A stretch of DNA of 32,247 nucleotides from Sphingobacterium phlebotomi (GTDB lineage: Bacteria > Bacteroidota > Bacteroidia > Sphingobacteriales > Sphingobacteriaceae): contig NZ_VTAV01000025.1 in NCBI RefSeq assembly GCF_008180195.1, positions 1-32,247 of the forward strand. The letters run 5' to 3'. The notes under the pieces were generated by a model. That model saw only the letters and a program-made list of their open reading frames with translations, was not told where the DNA came from and searched no databases. Position numbers and translations under genes: made by a program. This document shows, piece after piece, positions 16,036 to 24,227 of this stretch (within the stretch, counting starts at the first letter, position 1; each line of letters opens with the position of its first letter).

Positions 16036-17463
16036 ATGAAAGAAACAAATAGTTCAAGGAGGAATTTCATAAAAAGTGCAGCTTTAGCCGCAGCAGGTTT
16101 TATGATTGTTCCTCGTCATGTACTGGGCGGAAAAGGATTTATTGCGCCGAGCGATAAGTTAAACATTGCCGGCATTGGTGTGGGAGGTAAAGGTTACGGA
16201 GACATTATGTCTTTTCATAAAAGTGGAAAAGCAGAAATCGCATTTTTATGTGACGTAGATGATCGTCGCGCTGCCGGAGCGGTAAAAAACTTTCCAAAGG
16301 CAAAATACTACAGGGATTATAGGGAGATGTTGGACAAGGAGCACAAGCATATAGATGCTGTATCTATTTCTTCTCCTGATCATAATCACGCTATCCAAAC
16401 GTTAGCTGCAATGGAGTTAGGTAAGCACGTGTATGTGCAGAAACCGTTGACACACGATGTTTGGGAAGCGCGTGTGCTAACAGACGCTGCAAAAAAATAT
16501 AAGGTCGTGACACAAATGGGAAACCAGGGAGCGTCCAACGATGGCCCACGTGAGATCAGGGAATGGTATGAAGCCGGTCTAATAGGCGATGTGCATACCA
16601 TATACTGTTGGACAGATAGACCGGTATGGCCTTCGGGGATTCCGTGGCCAACCCAAACGGCACCTGTGCCGAATGAGTTGGATTGGGATCTTTGGTTAGG
16701 AACAGCTCCATACAAAGACTATATCGAAAAATTGGTACCATTCAACTGGCGGGGTTGGTGGGATTACGGAACCGGCGCATTAGGTGACATGGGCTGTCAT
16801 CTTTTGGAAGTGCCTTTTAGCACTTTAGGGTTACAATATGTACAGGATGTACAGGCTACAGTGGGTACAATCTATGTTGATGAATTTAAACGAGGCTACT
16901 TCCCTGAAAGTTGTCCACCGTCGAGCCATGTTACCATGACATTCCCTAAAACGGATAAGAACGGCGGACCAGTTACGTTGCATTGGATGGATGGTGGTAT
17001 CCAACCAGCCCGTCCGGATGAATTAGAGCCTAACGAAGTTTTCGGTGATGGCGGAAATGGTATTTTATTTATTGGCACAAAAGGTAAATTATTGGCCGAT
17101 ACCTATGGCGATAACGCCCGATTACTTCCTACTACCCGTAAAGAAAGCGTAGCACAGAAATATGCACGTGTTCCGGGAAAGGCAAGTGGACACTATGCCC
17201 AATGGGTAGAAGCTTGTATCGCAGGCTATGGAAACATGGAAGTTAGTGCACCATTTGAAATTTCGGGCCCCCTTACAGAAGCCATCTTAATGGCCAACTT
17301 GGCGATTCGTGGAGCAGATCTCAACGTAGACGGTAAGTTCCCAGGCCGGAACCTCAAATTATTGTGGGATAAAGATGCAATGAAAGTAACCAACTTTGAT
17401 ATCGTAAATCAATTTGTGAAACGGGAATACCGTCAAGGATGGGAGATAAATTATAATATTTAA
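16036..17463 (+). CDS. Tat-exported Gfo/Idh/MocA oxidoreductase (copy 2)
   Basis: A 475-aa member of the same superfamily as the gene at 9757 but from a different subgroup. The Tat motif is SRRNFIK (7-13), with a hydrophobic run to about residue 25. The Rossmann loop is GIGVGGKG (46-53). The usual EKP motif reads QKP (135-137), so the catalytic lysine is kept but the glutamate is not. I believe this variant recurs in the tryptophan-rich subgroup, whose central segment here includes PVWPSGIPWPT. It separates the GMC gene from its presumed small subunit, with 17-31 nt gaps, so it is likely expressed with both. Confidence 0.92.
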   Translation: MKETNSSRRNFIKSAALAAAGFMIVPRHVLGGKGFIAPSDKLNIAGIGVGGKGYGDIMSFHKSGKAEIAFLCDVDDRRAAGAVKNFPKAKYYRDYREMLDKEHKHIDAVSISSPDHNHAIQTLAAMELGKHVYVQKPLTHDVWEARVLTDAAKKYKVVTQMGNQGASNDGPREIREWYEAGLIGDVHTIYCWTDRPVWPSGIPWPTQTAPVPNELDWDLWLGTAPYKDYIEKLVPFNWRGWWDYGTGALGDMGCHLLEVPFSTLGLQYVQDVQATVGTIYVDEFKRGYFPESCPPSSHVTMTFPKTDKNGGPVTLHWMDGGIQPARPDELEPNEVFGDGGNGILFIGTKGKLLADTYGDNARLLPTTRKESVAQKYARVPGKASGHYAQWVEACIAGYGNMEVSAPFEISGPLTEAILMANLAIRGADLNVDGKFPGRNLKLLWDKDAMKVTNFDIVNQFVKREYRQGWEINYNI

Positions 17464-17480
17464 TTTTAAACAAATTAAAA

Positions 17481-18110
17481 ATGAATAGAAGAGAAGCAAT
17501 TCAACGTGTGGCCATGCTGATCGGTGGTTCCGTTATCGGAGCCAACTTATTCCTGGAAGGGTGTACTCGACCCGCTTCTAAGGATGTGGCCGTGTTGTTT
17601 GAAAAAGATAAAACGAATTTTTTAGGGGATCTCGCAGAAGCAATTTTGCCCGAAACTTCAACACCCGGTGCAAAGGAGGCTGGTGTAGGTGAGTTTATTC
17701 CGGTAATGATCCGAGACTGTTATGACCCGCAAGACCAAAAAGCTTTCCTCGAAGGTTTAGATGGTGTAGACGATAGAGCGAAAAAGGAATTTGGTAAAAA
17801 GTTCCAAGAACTATCAAAAGATGAACAATTGCAGTTTGTCAACATGCTGGATAAAGAAGCTAAAGAATTCCAAAAGGAAAGAGGTAAAAAACAACGGGAA
17901 TTAAACGAAGAAGCGGAAAAAAATGGAAAGAACGCAGAAGAAGTTGAACAGCTTCCAAACCATTTCTTCCATATGCTGAAGCAATTAACATTGACTGGAT
18001 TTTTCACCTCGGAGGTTGGTATGACAAAAGCGCTACGCTATGTTAAAATCCCGGGCAAATATGATGGTAACTATCCTTACAAAAAAGGAGAGAGAGCATT
18101 CGCGCCTTAG
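17481..18110 (+). CDS. Gluconate-2-dehydrogenase-subunit-3-like Tat lipoprotein
   Basis: A 209-aa small subunit of a GMC-type dehydrogenase. The N-terminus has a twin arginine (R3 R4) and a hydrophobic stretch ending in the lipobox LEGC (Cys28), suggesting a Tat-exported lipoprotein. The family pattern FLGDLAEAILPETSTPGAKEAGVGEFI follows. A helical, highly charged insert lies at about 110-150. Its likely role is to escort and anchor the GMC flavoprotein encoded at 14322. It is the last gene of the operon, with a strong terminator about 40 nt downstream. No cytochrome c subunit gene accompanies it. Confidence 0.9.
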   Translation: MNRREAIQRVAMLIGGSVIGANLFLEGCTRPASKDVAVLFEKDKTNFLGDLAEAILPETSTPGAKEAGVGEFIPVMIRDCYDPQDQKAFLEGLDGVDDRAKKEFGKKFQELSKDEQLQFVNMLDKEAKEFQKERGKKQRELNEEAEKNGKNAEEVEQLPNHFFHMLKQLTLTGFFTSEVGMTKALRYVKIPGKYDGNYPYKKGERAFAP

Positions 18111-18148
18111 CAAAGAATGGTACTAAAACAGTGAATAAATTCACAAAG

Positions 18149-18186
18149 CATCCAAACAGACCAGAATCTTGTTTGGATGTTTTTTT
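18149..18186 (+). terminator. Terminator of the oxidoreductase operon
   Basis: The arms CATCCAAAC (18149-18157) and GTTTGGATG (18171-18179) are followed by seven T residues (18180-18186). This is a textbook intrinsic terminator about 40 nt after the last stop codon. Confidence 0.88.
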
Positions 18187-18340
18187 ATAAGTGTGTACAA
18201 CTGCAAATAAATGTTAAAAACCAAGCAATAATGTAAAGAATTTGTTGTTATGTATAAAACGTCAAAATCAAATATTTATATTTAATAGTGCGTTAGCAAG
18301 GTTATTTAGATGAATTATAATATATAACAAACTTTAGTAT

Positions 18341-18607
18341 ATGACTGTACAAATTATAGAAAAAGAACGTATTGGTGAATATAAGATTATTCCGGCTGAG
18401 ATAGACAATACAACTGCACTTTATGGCAAATTACGATCGGCACAGCGCTTGGGAAATGAGTTTAAATCCAAAACAACCATCGTATTCCAAACGGAAGACG
18501 GACCAAAACGTGTGGAGACAACGGTATGGTCATTGACGGAGCAGTATGTCCAAATTAAAAATGGCGTTCTTATCCCTTTAAAATCCATTATCAAAGTTGA
18601 TTTTTAA
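18341..18607 (+). CDS. Small protein of unknown function (88 aa)
   Basis: I cannot assign a family. The 88-aa protein has no signal or membrane segment. It looks like a small beta-rich fold: strands around EYKIIPAEID, TTIVFQTEDGPKRVETTVWSL and QYVQIKNGVLIPLKSIIKVDF. The reading frame starts from ATG, is preceded by an AT-rich stretch, and has codon use like its neighbours, so it is probably real. It stands alone, 230 nt after the operon terminator region and 218 nt before the next gene, which is on the other strand. Confidence 0.7.
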   Translation: MTVQIIEKERIGEYKIIPAEIDNTTALYGKLRSAQRLGNEFKSKTTIVFQTEDGPKRVETTVWSLTEQYVQIKNGVLIPLKSIIKVDF

Positions 18608-18825
18608 AAAAAGATTTAGATTTTTCCCTGCCAAATAATATTCTGTTCCGTATATTAAATATTTCATATTCAGATGTTTATATATTCTATATAAATCAAG
18701 AGTTTGCATATAGAGAAAAGCAAGGAAGAAGACGGTATCTCTAGAGCCAAATTTTATTTTGTTTTTGATTTAGTAAAATCATATGCTACTGTTTATCAAG
18801 AAGAAATACATTTTATAAAAATAAA

Positions 18826-19071
18826 TTATTCATACCTTTCATAGGCACTAATAAAAGTTTTGCGCATGTATTTAAACTGCTCTAGAACCTGATTGATAAA
18901 TTCTTCATCCAACAGTTCAAAAATCCCATTTATGCCTCCGATAACATCCGTTTCCGCTAGCTTATAAGATTGCTCAAGCACCCCTTGTTCAAACTTAATG
19001 ATGAACTTTTGATTCATCGAAAAAATGGATATTTTGCAATCGGGATGAGGAAGTTCCGCAACGATTCTCAT
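18826..19071 (-). CDS. Small protein of unknown function (81 aa)
   Basis: An 81-aa acidic cytosolic protein with a beta-rich first half (MRIVAELPHPDCKISIFSMN and following) and a helical second half (FELLDEEFINQVLEQFKYM). I do not recognise a family. It lies directly downstream of gdhA on the same strand, only 23 nt beyond the gdhA hairpin. It either has its own weak promoter or is transcribed by read-through past that hairpin. Confidence 0.7.
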   Translation of the reverse strand: MRIVAELPHPDCKISIFSMNQKFIIKFEQGVLEQSYKLAETDVIGGINGIFELLDEEFINQVLEQFKYMRKTFISAYERYE

Positions 19072-19084
19072 ATATTAAAAAATT

Positions 19085-19122
19085 AGATAAAAATAAAGCT
19101 CCACAATCAATTGTGGAGCTTT
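19085..19122 (-). terminator. Terminator of gdhA
   Basis: AAAGCTCCACAA (19095-19106), loop TCAA, TTGTGGAGCTTT (19111-19122): a perfect 12-bp stem. Read on the minus strand, a T-rich tail (19085-19094) follows the stem, as expected for an intrinsic terminator about 20 nt after the gdhA stop. Confidence 0.88.
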
Positions 19123-19144
19123 CGAATTTACACGAAATTATGGA

Positions 19145-20479
19145 TTAAACCAACCCCTGTGCCTTCATAGCAGCGCCCACCTTAATAAAGCCTCCTATAT
19201 TTGCACCTTTCAAATAGTTGATATATCCGTCTTCTTCCTTTCCATATTTAAGACAGGTTTTATGGATATTGTCCATAATACCTTTCAACCGAGCATCTAC
19301 TTTCTCCGCATTCCACTGTTGTCCAATCGAATTTTGTGACATTTCGAGACCAGAAACGGCCACGCCACCTGCATTTGCAGCTTTACCAGGTGCGAAATGA
19401 ATCCTTGCTTTATGGAATGTTTTAATCGCCTCTGCCGTAGAAGGCATATTAGCGCCCTCAGCAACGCATACACAACCGTGTTTAACAAGCAATTTAGCGT
19501 CCTCATGACCTAGTTCATTTTGCGTAGCACATGGAAGAGCGATGTCGCATTTAAGGTGCCAAGGTTTTTTTCCTGGATGAAAAGATGCAGCTTTAAACTT
19601 TTGTGGATATCTTTCTAATTCACGCCCTAATGTTCCAACGTATGACAATTTTTCCAGTGTTAAACCCTCTGGATCATGTAATGTTCCAGTACTATTCGAT
19701 AAGGATATCACTTTAGCACCCAAATGTATGGCTTTCTCAGCTGCATAATACGCTACATTGCCTGCTCCGGAGATGGCGATAGTCTTTCCTGCTATCTCTT
19801 CATCTATATTTTCAAAAATACATTCCACAAAATAAAGCAGACCGTATCCTGTTGCTTCCGGTCGGATATATGATCCTCCCCAATGCTTTCCTTTTCCTGT
19901 TAGTACACCGGTAAAATTGTTCTGAATCCGTTTATATTGACCAAACATATAACCAACTTCACGTTCTCCTACGCCTATATCACCAGCAGGAACATCCGTT
20001 TCTGCCCCAATATGGCGATATAGTTCCGTCATGAAACTTTGGCAAAATCGCATAATTTCCATATTCGATTTACCTTTTGGATCGAAGTCTGAACCTCCCT
20101 TTCCGCCACCAAGCGGTATCCCTGTTAAACTATTTTTGAATACCTGCTCAAAAGCTAGAAACTTAAGGATACTTAAGTTTACAGTGGGAGAGAAGCGAAG
20201 CCCTCCTTTATATGGCCCGATAGCACTGTTCATTTGCACACGGTATCCACGGTTTACCTGAACTTCATTTTTGTCATTTAACCATGCCACCCGGAAAGAA
20301 ACAACACGCTCTGGCTCCACAATGCGTTCTAATATTTTTAAATCGCTCCAGGTCGGATGCCGTTCATTGATATACGGTATTAAATCTTCAGTAACTTCCG
20401 CAACAGCTTGTAAGAATTCTGGTTCGTTTGGATTTCTATCCTCAACGTATTTGATAAACTTTTTAAAGTTAAGTGACAT
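19145..20479 (-). CDS. gdhA: NADP-type glutamate dehydrogenase
   Basis: Glutamate dehydrogenase, which assimilates ammonium into 2-oxoglutarate. The 444-aa protein has the family motif PLGGGKGGSDFDPKGKS (122-138), with catalytic K127, and the substrate-binding lysine in GPYKGGLRF (K91). The dinucleotide motif is GAGNVA (238-243). The end of the second Rossmann strand reads SLSNSTG with Ser261 and no acidic residue, which favours NADP(H) and an anabolic role. Length is normal for hexameric GdhA. It is preceded by a 290-nt region and followed by a strong terminator. Confidence 0.96.
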   Translation of the reverse strand: MSLNFKKFIKYVEDRNPNEPEFLQAVAEVTEDLIPYINERHPTWSDLKILERIVEPERVVSFRVAWLNDKNEVQVNRGYRVQMNSAIGPYKGGLRFSPTVNLSILKFLAFEQVFKNSLTGIPLGGGKGGSDFDPKGKSNMEIMRFCQSFMTELYRHIGAETDVPAGDIGVGEREVGYMFGQYKRIQNNFTGVLTGKGKHWGGSYIRPEATGYGLLYFVECIFENIDEEIAGKTIAISGAGNVAYYAAEKAIHLGAKVISLSNSTGTLHDPEGLTLEKLSYVGTLGRELERYPQKFKAASFHPGKKPWHLKCDIALPCATQNELGHEDAKLLVKHGCVCVAEGANMPSTAEAIKTFHKARIHFAPGKAANAGGVAVSGLEMSQNSIGQQWNAEKVDARLKGIMDNIHKTCLKYGKEEDGYINYLKGANIGGFIKVGAAMKAQGLV

Positions 20480-20697
20480 TTGTTAGCAATTATGTTTTTT
20501 AGATTCCCTCAGGTTGCTAATTTATTAAAATAATTGTCAAATAGAGAATATTCTTTTAAAAAAGCTGTGTACAATTAAGTAATATTGTGAATATTATGAA
20601 TAGTAATCCCTATTCTCGACATATTACAATAGAATCATAATTCATATTATGTTAAATAGAAAATTATAAAATCCCTACTCTCTTCGGACCATCAGAT

Positions 20698-20737
20698 AAA
20701 AAAAGCGACTTTGATATGTATTCAAAGTCGCTTTTTT
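20698..20737 (-). terminator. Terminator of the sulfate-assimilation operon
   Basis: GCGACTTTGA (20705-20714) and TCAAAGTCGC (20722-20731) form a perfect 10-bp stem, extended by A and T runs on both sides. Read on the minus strand it ends in a T run about 35 nt after the cysN stop. The symmetric flanks would also let it act in the other direction. Confidence 0.88.
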
Positions 20738-20769
20738 AGGAGACAATGCTCCTGCCAATATTTATAAAG

Positions 20770-22014
20770 CTACGCTACATTTTCAATCATGACAGCGCCT
20801 ACAGTTAAATTTGTTCTAGGGTCAATTAATATGGCTTGTGAATTTTCAGGAAAATCTCGATGCAAATCAAATATAACTTCTTCAGCGGCCTTCATTCCAA
20901 TCTTACCGATATCATTTAGACGAATATCTTCGTTGTATTGTTTCTCATGGGTATTTACATCAAACTTATACAAAATCTCTGTAATTTTGACTTTAGTAAG
21001 TGTACTGTGATTTTGCAGCAGGTAAACCTGATTTGTATCCAATGATTTATTATCAAACCAACAAATGTTGGCCTCAAAATTCCTTTCCGATAACGCCGGA
21101 TGATTAGCTGATACGAGAATATTTCCTCTTGAAATATCAATATCATCCGTTAGATGAACAATAAGAGATTGTCCGTTCTGCGCTCCGTCTAACTGTTGCT
21201 CTGCTAACTCAAGACTTTTTACAACACTCCTCACGCCACTCGGCAATACCACAACTTCTTCTCCTACCTTTAGACCGTCTCCTAAGACACGCCCTGCATA
21301 CCCCCTATAATCGTGCAAATCTTCCGTTTGCGGACGAACTACACATTGTACAGGAAAACGCCATGGTTGTAACTGGTTATCTTCTATATTGACTGTTTCC
21401 AGATAATCTAACAGAGAAACGCCTTCGTACCAAGGCATATTTTCCGAGCGGTGTACGATATTATCTCCTTTTAAGGCAGAAACCGGAATAAAATCAACAT
21501 TTTCGAGGCCTAATCGTTCCGCTAAAGCTAGATAATCAGCTTTTATTTTTTCGTAAACAAACGGATCAAATCCAACCATATCCATTTTATTGACACAAAC
21601 TAGTACTTTCTTTAATGACAATAACTTTGACAAAAATGAATGACGCTTAGTCTGTTCAATAACCCCTTTACGTGCATCGATTAATATAATAATCAATTCG
21701 GAATTTGAAGCACCCGTTACCATATTACGTGTATATTGTATATGTCCCGGAGCATCAGCAATAATAAATTTCCGCTTTTCTGTTTGAAAATATTTATACG
21801 CTACATCAATGGTAATTCCTTGTTCCCGCTCGGCTTTCAGACCGTCCGTTAATATGGCAAGGTCAACCGTTCCATCATTGTTTTTTCGGTTGGCTTTTTT
21901 TATGGCCTCTAATTGGTCGTCTAAAATCGAATTGGTATCATACAGCAATCTACCGATTAAAGTACTTTTGCCGTCATCTACAGAGCCTGCCGTTATAAAT
22001 TTCAGTATATTCAT
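20770..22014 (-). CDS. cysN: Sulfate adenylyltransferase subunit 1 (GTPase)
   Basis: CysN is the GTPase subunit of ATP sulfurylase and couples GTP hydrolysis to APS formation by CysD. The 414-aa protein resembles EF-Tu. Visible elements are the P-loop GSVDDGKST (10-18), switch region EREQGITIDVAY (62-73), DAPGH (87-91) and NKMD (142-145). Beta-barrel domains follow to the C-terminus. There is no CysC APS-kinase fusion, consistent with an APS-reducing CysH in the same operon. It follows cysD by 20 nt and is the last gene of the operon. Confidence 0.97.
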   Translation of the reverse strand: MNILKFITAGSVDDGKSTLIGRLLYDTNSILDDQLEAIKKANRKNNDGTVDLAILTDGLKAEREQGITIDVAYKYFQTEKRKFIIADAPGHIQYTRNMVTGASNSELIIILIDARKGVIEQTKRHSFLSKLLSLKKVLVCVNKMDMVGFDPFVYEKIKADYLALAERLGLENVDFIPVSALKGDNIVHRSENMPWYEGVSLLDYLETVNIEDNQLQPWRFPVQCVVRPQTEDLHDYRGYAGRVLGDGLKVGEEVVVLPSGVRSVVKSLELAEQQLDGAQNGQSLIVHLTDDIDISRGNILVSANHPALSERNFEANICWFDNKSLDTNQVYLLQNHSTLTKVKITEILYKFDVNTHEKQYNEDIRLNDIGKIGMKAAEEVIFDLHRDFPENSQAILIDPRTNLTVGAVMIENVA

Positions 22015-22034
22015 TTCTCTCTAGCTTACTTTCC

Positions 22035-22967
22035 TTAAAAATATCCCTGTTTTTTACGTTCTTCCATCGCAGCTTCAGAAACTTTGTCATCCATCCTCGC
22101 TCCTCTTTCACTGACAGTTGAAGCTTTTATTTCTTCGATAATATCATCGAGTTCAGTAGCAACAGAATCTACTGCGGCTGTACAGGTCATATCGCCTACT
22201 GTTCTGAAACGCACCGATTTATGTTCTAAAATATCTTCTCCATCGATGTTTAGAAATGGCGCTGCTGCCATCCACTGCCCGTTCCGTAGTACCACGTCAC
22301 GTTCGTGACTAAAGTATATGGAAGGCAATGCGATATTCTCTCGTTTGATATAGTTCCAAACATCCAATTCCGTCCAGTTTGAAATGGGGAATACGCGTAC
22401 ATTTTCACCTTTATGAATTTTTCCATTTAAGATATTCCAAAGCTCCGGACGTTGACGTTTCGGATCCCATTGCCCAAATTCATCACGTACAGAAAAAATA
22501 CGTTCTTTTGCCCTCGCTTTTTCCTCATCTCTCCGAGCTCCTCCTATACAAGCGTCAAAACCATACTTTTCTATGGTATCCAAAAGTGTTACGGTTTGCA
22601 ATGCATTACGGCTGGCATGCTTACCTTTCTGTTCCACTGCTTTTCCTTGATCAATACTTTCCTGTACTAATCCAACAATAAGTTTCTCTCCTAACTGTTC
22701 AACCAACCTATCTCTAAATTCGATTGTTTCAGGAAAATTGTGTCCGGTGTCGATATGTACCAATGGAAAAGGAAATTTTCCCGGGCGAAATGCTTTTTTC
22801 GCCAAATGCACTAGTGTTATTGAATCTTTACCACCCGAAAACAAAAGTGCAGGATTCTCAAATTGTCCCGCTACCTCACGCAGGATATATATCGCCTCCG
22901 CTTCTAAATGATCTAAATAATCCATCTGCTGTTTATAATCTATTGATTCTTCTTTATTGTGTAACAT
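22035..22967 (-). CDS. cysD: Sulfate adenylyltransferase subunit 2
   Basis: CysD is the catalytic subunit of ATP sulfurylase, forming APS from ATP and sulfate. The PP-loop SGGKDS lies at 44-49 of the 310-aa product, after the standard opening YLDHLEAEAIYILREVA. The family's substrate-binding stretch VHIDTGHNFPETIEFRD and the C-terminal ERGARMDD motif are present. I chose the ATG at 22967. An upstream GTG at 22976 would only add three residues. The start overlaps the end of cysH by 14 nt, implying translational coupling. Confidence 0.96.
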   Translation of the reverse strand: MLHNKEESIDYKQQMDYLDHLEAEAIYILREVAGQFENPALLFSGGKDSITLVHLAKKAFRPGKFPFPLVHIDTGHNFPETIEFRDRLVEQLGEKLIVGLVQESIDQGKAVEQKGKHASRNALQTVTLLDTIEKYGFDACIGGARRDEEKARAKERIFSVRDEFGQWDPKRQRPELWNILNGKIHKGENVRVFPISNWTELDVWNYIKRENIALPSIYFSHERDVVLRNGQWMAAAPFLNIDGEDILEHKSVRFRTVGDMTCTAAVDSVATELDDIIEEIKASTVSERGARMDDKVSEAAMEERKKQGYF

Positions 22968-23649
22968 GTAGACCACATTCTTTTTTACTTTTATCTTCCC
23001 ACCACCATCTGCCGGCGCGGAAGTCTTCTCCTTTGCGTATTGCCCGGGTACAAGGTTGGCAACCTATACTTGGGAAGCCCTTATCATGCAATGGATTATA
23101 AGGTATACCATTTTTTTTCAAAAAACCTTCTACTTCTTCTAATGTCCAATGAAACAAAGGATGTATTTTAATAATATTGTTTGCTGCATCCCATTCCACA
23201 TTTTCCATATCTTCTCTATTGGTAGACTGTTCAGCACGGATACCGGTAATCCATATCTCAAATCCTTGTATAGCACGACGCAATGGTTCTATTTTACGGA
23301 TATGACAGCATTCTTTCCTGTTTTCCACCGATTCATAGAAGCTTGATGGTCCTTTTTTTGTAACCATTTGCTCTACCGCTTCCGTATTTGGATAATAGGC
23401 TTTGATAGGAAGTTTATATTTTTCCAATGTCCTGTTCCATACATAGTATGTTTCCGGAAAAAGACGTCCCGTTTCCAATGTGAAAAGAGAAATTTCTTTT
23501 CCGGATTGTGCAATCAGATGTGTTATAACCTGATCTTCTATACCGAATGAAGTCGAAAAGACCGTTCTAGAACCGTATTTTCGCTGCACATGTTCAATAA
23601 TTTCTGCCGCGTTCAAGCCTTGTATTTCCTGCTTAATTTGTGCTATCAT
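22954..23649 (-). CDS. cysH: Adenylylsulfate (APS) reductase, Fe-S type
   Basis: An assimilatory reductase that turns APS into sulfite with thioredoxin as donor. The 231-aa protein has the PAPS-reductase fold and the four [4Fe-4S] cysteines of the APS-using subtype: C114-C115 (KECCHIRK) and C197/C200 (GCQPC). The catalytic cysteine is C225 in the C-terminal KKECGLH. The presence of the cluster cysteines, with no cysC nearby, argues for APS rather than PAPS as substrate. It overlaps the siroheme-synthase gene by 17 nt and cysD by 14 nt. Confidence 0.95.
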   Translation of the reverse strand: MIAQIKQEIQGLNAAEIIEHVQRKYGSRTVFSTSFGIEDQVITHLIAQSGKEISLFTLETGRLFPETYYVWNRTLEKYKLPIKAYYPNTEAVEQMVTKKGPSSFYESVENRKECCHIRKIEPLRRAIQGFEIWITGIRAEQSTNREDMENVEWDAANNIIKIHPLFHWTLEEVEGFLKKNGIPYNPLHDKGFPSIGCQPCTRAIRKGEDFRAGRWWWEDKSKKECGLHVTQ

Positions 23650-24226
23650 ACGATTTCTTAACTAAAACATCTTTTGTATGCGCATTTAAAACACGTACCT
23701 TTTCTTGAAAGTCGCCCTTTAGATTATCCCTTAACTGCCCCATTAGTTCCAGTGTTTCATCAATCTCTTCAGGAAGTAGTTCGTTAAGAAACTCCTTGAT
23801 TCGTTTTGCGATGGTAGGCGATTTTCCGTTAGTCGATATCCCAATTTTGAGATTACCTTTACAGACTACCGAACCTAGATAAAAGTCACAAAGTGAAGGC
23901 TTGTCTGCCACATTCAATAAAATGTGATGCTTACTAGCTAGCTGACGAATATGGGCATTCAATGCCGTATTGTTTGTTGCAAGAATAATTAAATCTACAT
24001 TTTTGACGTCACTTTCGTCAAACGCCCGCTCTGAAACTTCTACATTTTCTTTTCCTTTAACCAGCGCACGAACCTCTGTACCAACTTCTTCCGCCACAAC
24101 ATGTACTCTTGCCTGTGGCGAATTGGCTAAAATTGCCTCTAATTTTTCTAACCCAACGTTTCCAGCTCCTACCAGCAGGGTTTGAATCTGTTGAAGTTTC
24201 ACATATATGGGAAACAGCTCGTTCAT
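23633..24226 (-). CDS. Precorrin-2 dehydrogenase/sirohydrochlorin ferrochelatase (Met8/CysG N-domain)
   Basis: A 197-aa stand-alone version of the N-terminal half of CysG. It oxidises precorrin-2 with NAD and inserts iron to give siroheme, the cofactor of the sulfite reductase in this operon. The NAD-binding motif is GAGNVG (20-25). The catalytic aspartate is D108 in LLNVADKP. The sirohydrochlorin-binding stretch ISTNGKSPTIAKRIKEFL is present. The gene ends inside cysH and starts 1 nt after the cobA stop, so the methyltransferase and dehydrogenase halves are separate, coupled genes. Confidence 0.93.
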   Translation of the reverse strand: MNELFPIYVKLQQIQTLLVGAGNVGLEKLEAILANSPQARVHVVAEEVGTEVRALVKGKENVEVSERAFDESDVKNVDLIILATNNTALNAHIRQLASKHHILLNVADKPSLCDFYLGSVVCKGNLKIGISTNGKSPTIAKRIKEFLNELLPEEIDETLELMGQLRDNLKGDFQEKVRVLNAHTKDVLVKKSYDSTN

Positions 24227-24227
24227 T

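Noticed and set aside
18711..18743. TAGAGA/TCTCTA inverted repeat in the 18608-18825 gap, considered as a small RNA
   Set aside because: The stem is only 6 bp with a long loop, and there is no clear promoter or terminator.
20483..20520. TTAGCAA/TTGCTAA inverted repeat upstream of gdhA
   Set aside because: The arms are 7 bp with a 24-nt gap, which is expected by chance in AT-rich DNA. No matching promoter box was found nearby.
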